A stretch of 64,000 nt of DNA from Leptasterias polaris (lineage: Eukaryota > Echinodermata > Asteroidea > Forcipulatida > Asteriidae). Numbering within the stretch: position 1 is the stretch's first letter; each line of letters starts with the position of its first letter. The stretch spans positions 2,356,001 through 2,420,000 of the forward strand of contig JAZGTN010000098.1 in the NCBI GenBank assembly GCA_037783415.1, read 5' to 3'. The translations under genes were made by a program, and so were the position numbers. Shown piece after piece: positions 63,574 to 64,000 of this stretch. The notes under the pieces are model-generated. The model was given only the letters and a program-made list of their open reading frames with translations. It made no database searches and had not been told where the DNA came from.

Positions 63574-64000
63574 AAGAAAAAGAAAAAAAAAAACAAAAAA
63601 AAAAAACAACAATAATAATAAAGGGGGACGGCACATCCGAACCAACTCGTATTACCATTATTTCTCCTTTCCTTTTTTTTTTTTTTTTTTTTTTGTTTTT
63701 GTTTTTGTTTTTGTTTTTTTAAGTTTTTTTTCTTTCTTTTTTCTTCCTTTTCTTTTTCAGGATAATTGATAATATGATGAACTTATCTACTAACTACATG
63801 AATACATAAAACTTTCCCTCATTAGCTTTTCCGCCGTCTGTACCGTTTCTTCCAAACCATTCGGGCAACCACGTTGTCGACTCCATTATTTCCAGTATGA
63901 CATATTTGATCCAACACACTATTAACTTGAATATGCACACATATATCCTCCCTTACCGAACCCTCATCCAAAGCCTACTAAAATGCCCTCATAGAACACG
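63574..64000. other. Poly-A/poly-T-rich stretch
   Basis: Long A/G and T/C runs (63575-63625, 63661-63760) around an AATAATAATAAA microsatellite. No gene is supported to the right edge. Confidence 0.5.

Overview
This is animal (metazoan) genomic DNA, not bacterial. It is AT-rich, host genes are split into short exons with GT-AG introns in consistent phases, and most of the rest is dense mobile-element debris. The repeat types (hairpin MITEs, a Penelope-like element, tRNA-derived SINEs, a tyrosine-recombinase retrotransposon with an SGNH hydrolase domain) fit an invertebrate deuterostome such as an echinoderm. That placement is inference; no species is claimed.

Host genes, left to right. (1) 3198-14757, minus: the first 283 codons of IFT122, a WD-repeat subunit of intraflagellar transport complex A, in eight phase-compatible exons; the rest lies beyond the left edge. 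(2) 20526-28674, minus: a complete five-exon Rab GTPase (210 aa) of the Rab29/Rab32/Rab38 group. (3) 36754-40230, plus: a four-exon gene (473 aa from its first ATG) with a disordered N-terminus, a short RHIM-like segment and a C-terminal death domain, an arrangement like IMD or the tail of RIPK1. (4) 50060-50185, plus: the first coding exon of a short-chain dehydrogenase, with no later exon recognised. A possible isolated exon lies at 48105-48206.

The right end (53079 to at least 61920, minus) is a Ngaro/DIRS-type tyrosine-recombinase retrotransposon: a gag with a CCHC knuckle and a small separate first exon, reverse transcriptase-RNase H-SGNH hydrolase, a tyrosine recombinase with all catalytic residues, and a 74-bp direct repeat downstream that looks like part of split direct repeats. 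One in-frame UAG splits the RT, a LINE fragment has inserted downstream, and a degenerate ~54-bp satellite fills the gag intron.

Introns and intergenic DNA hold nested elements whose insertion can be read directly. Examples are a Penelope element with a 13-bp target duplication inside a MITE, a 325-bp element with TTA duplications inside another MITE whose empty site is also in the window, and a 407-bp hAT-like MITE with an 8-bp duplication. Two non-autonomous terminal-inverted-repeat elements (34313-35529 and 50304-51169) stand out because each carries about five copies of a private 13-15 bp motif in both orientations, resembling arrays of transposase-binding sites.

All calls come from reading the sequence by eye. 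Percent identities are hand counts and no database was searched.
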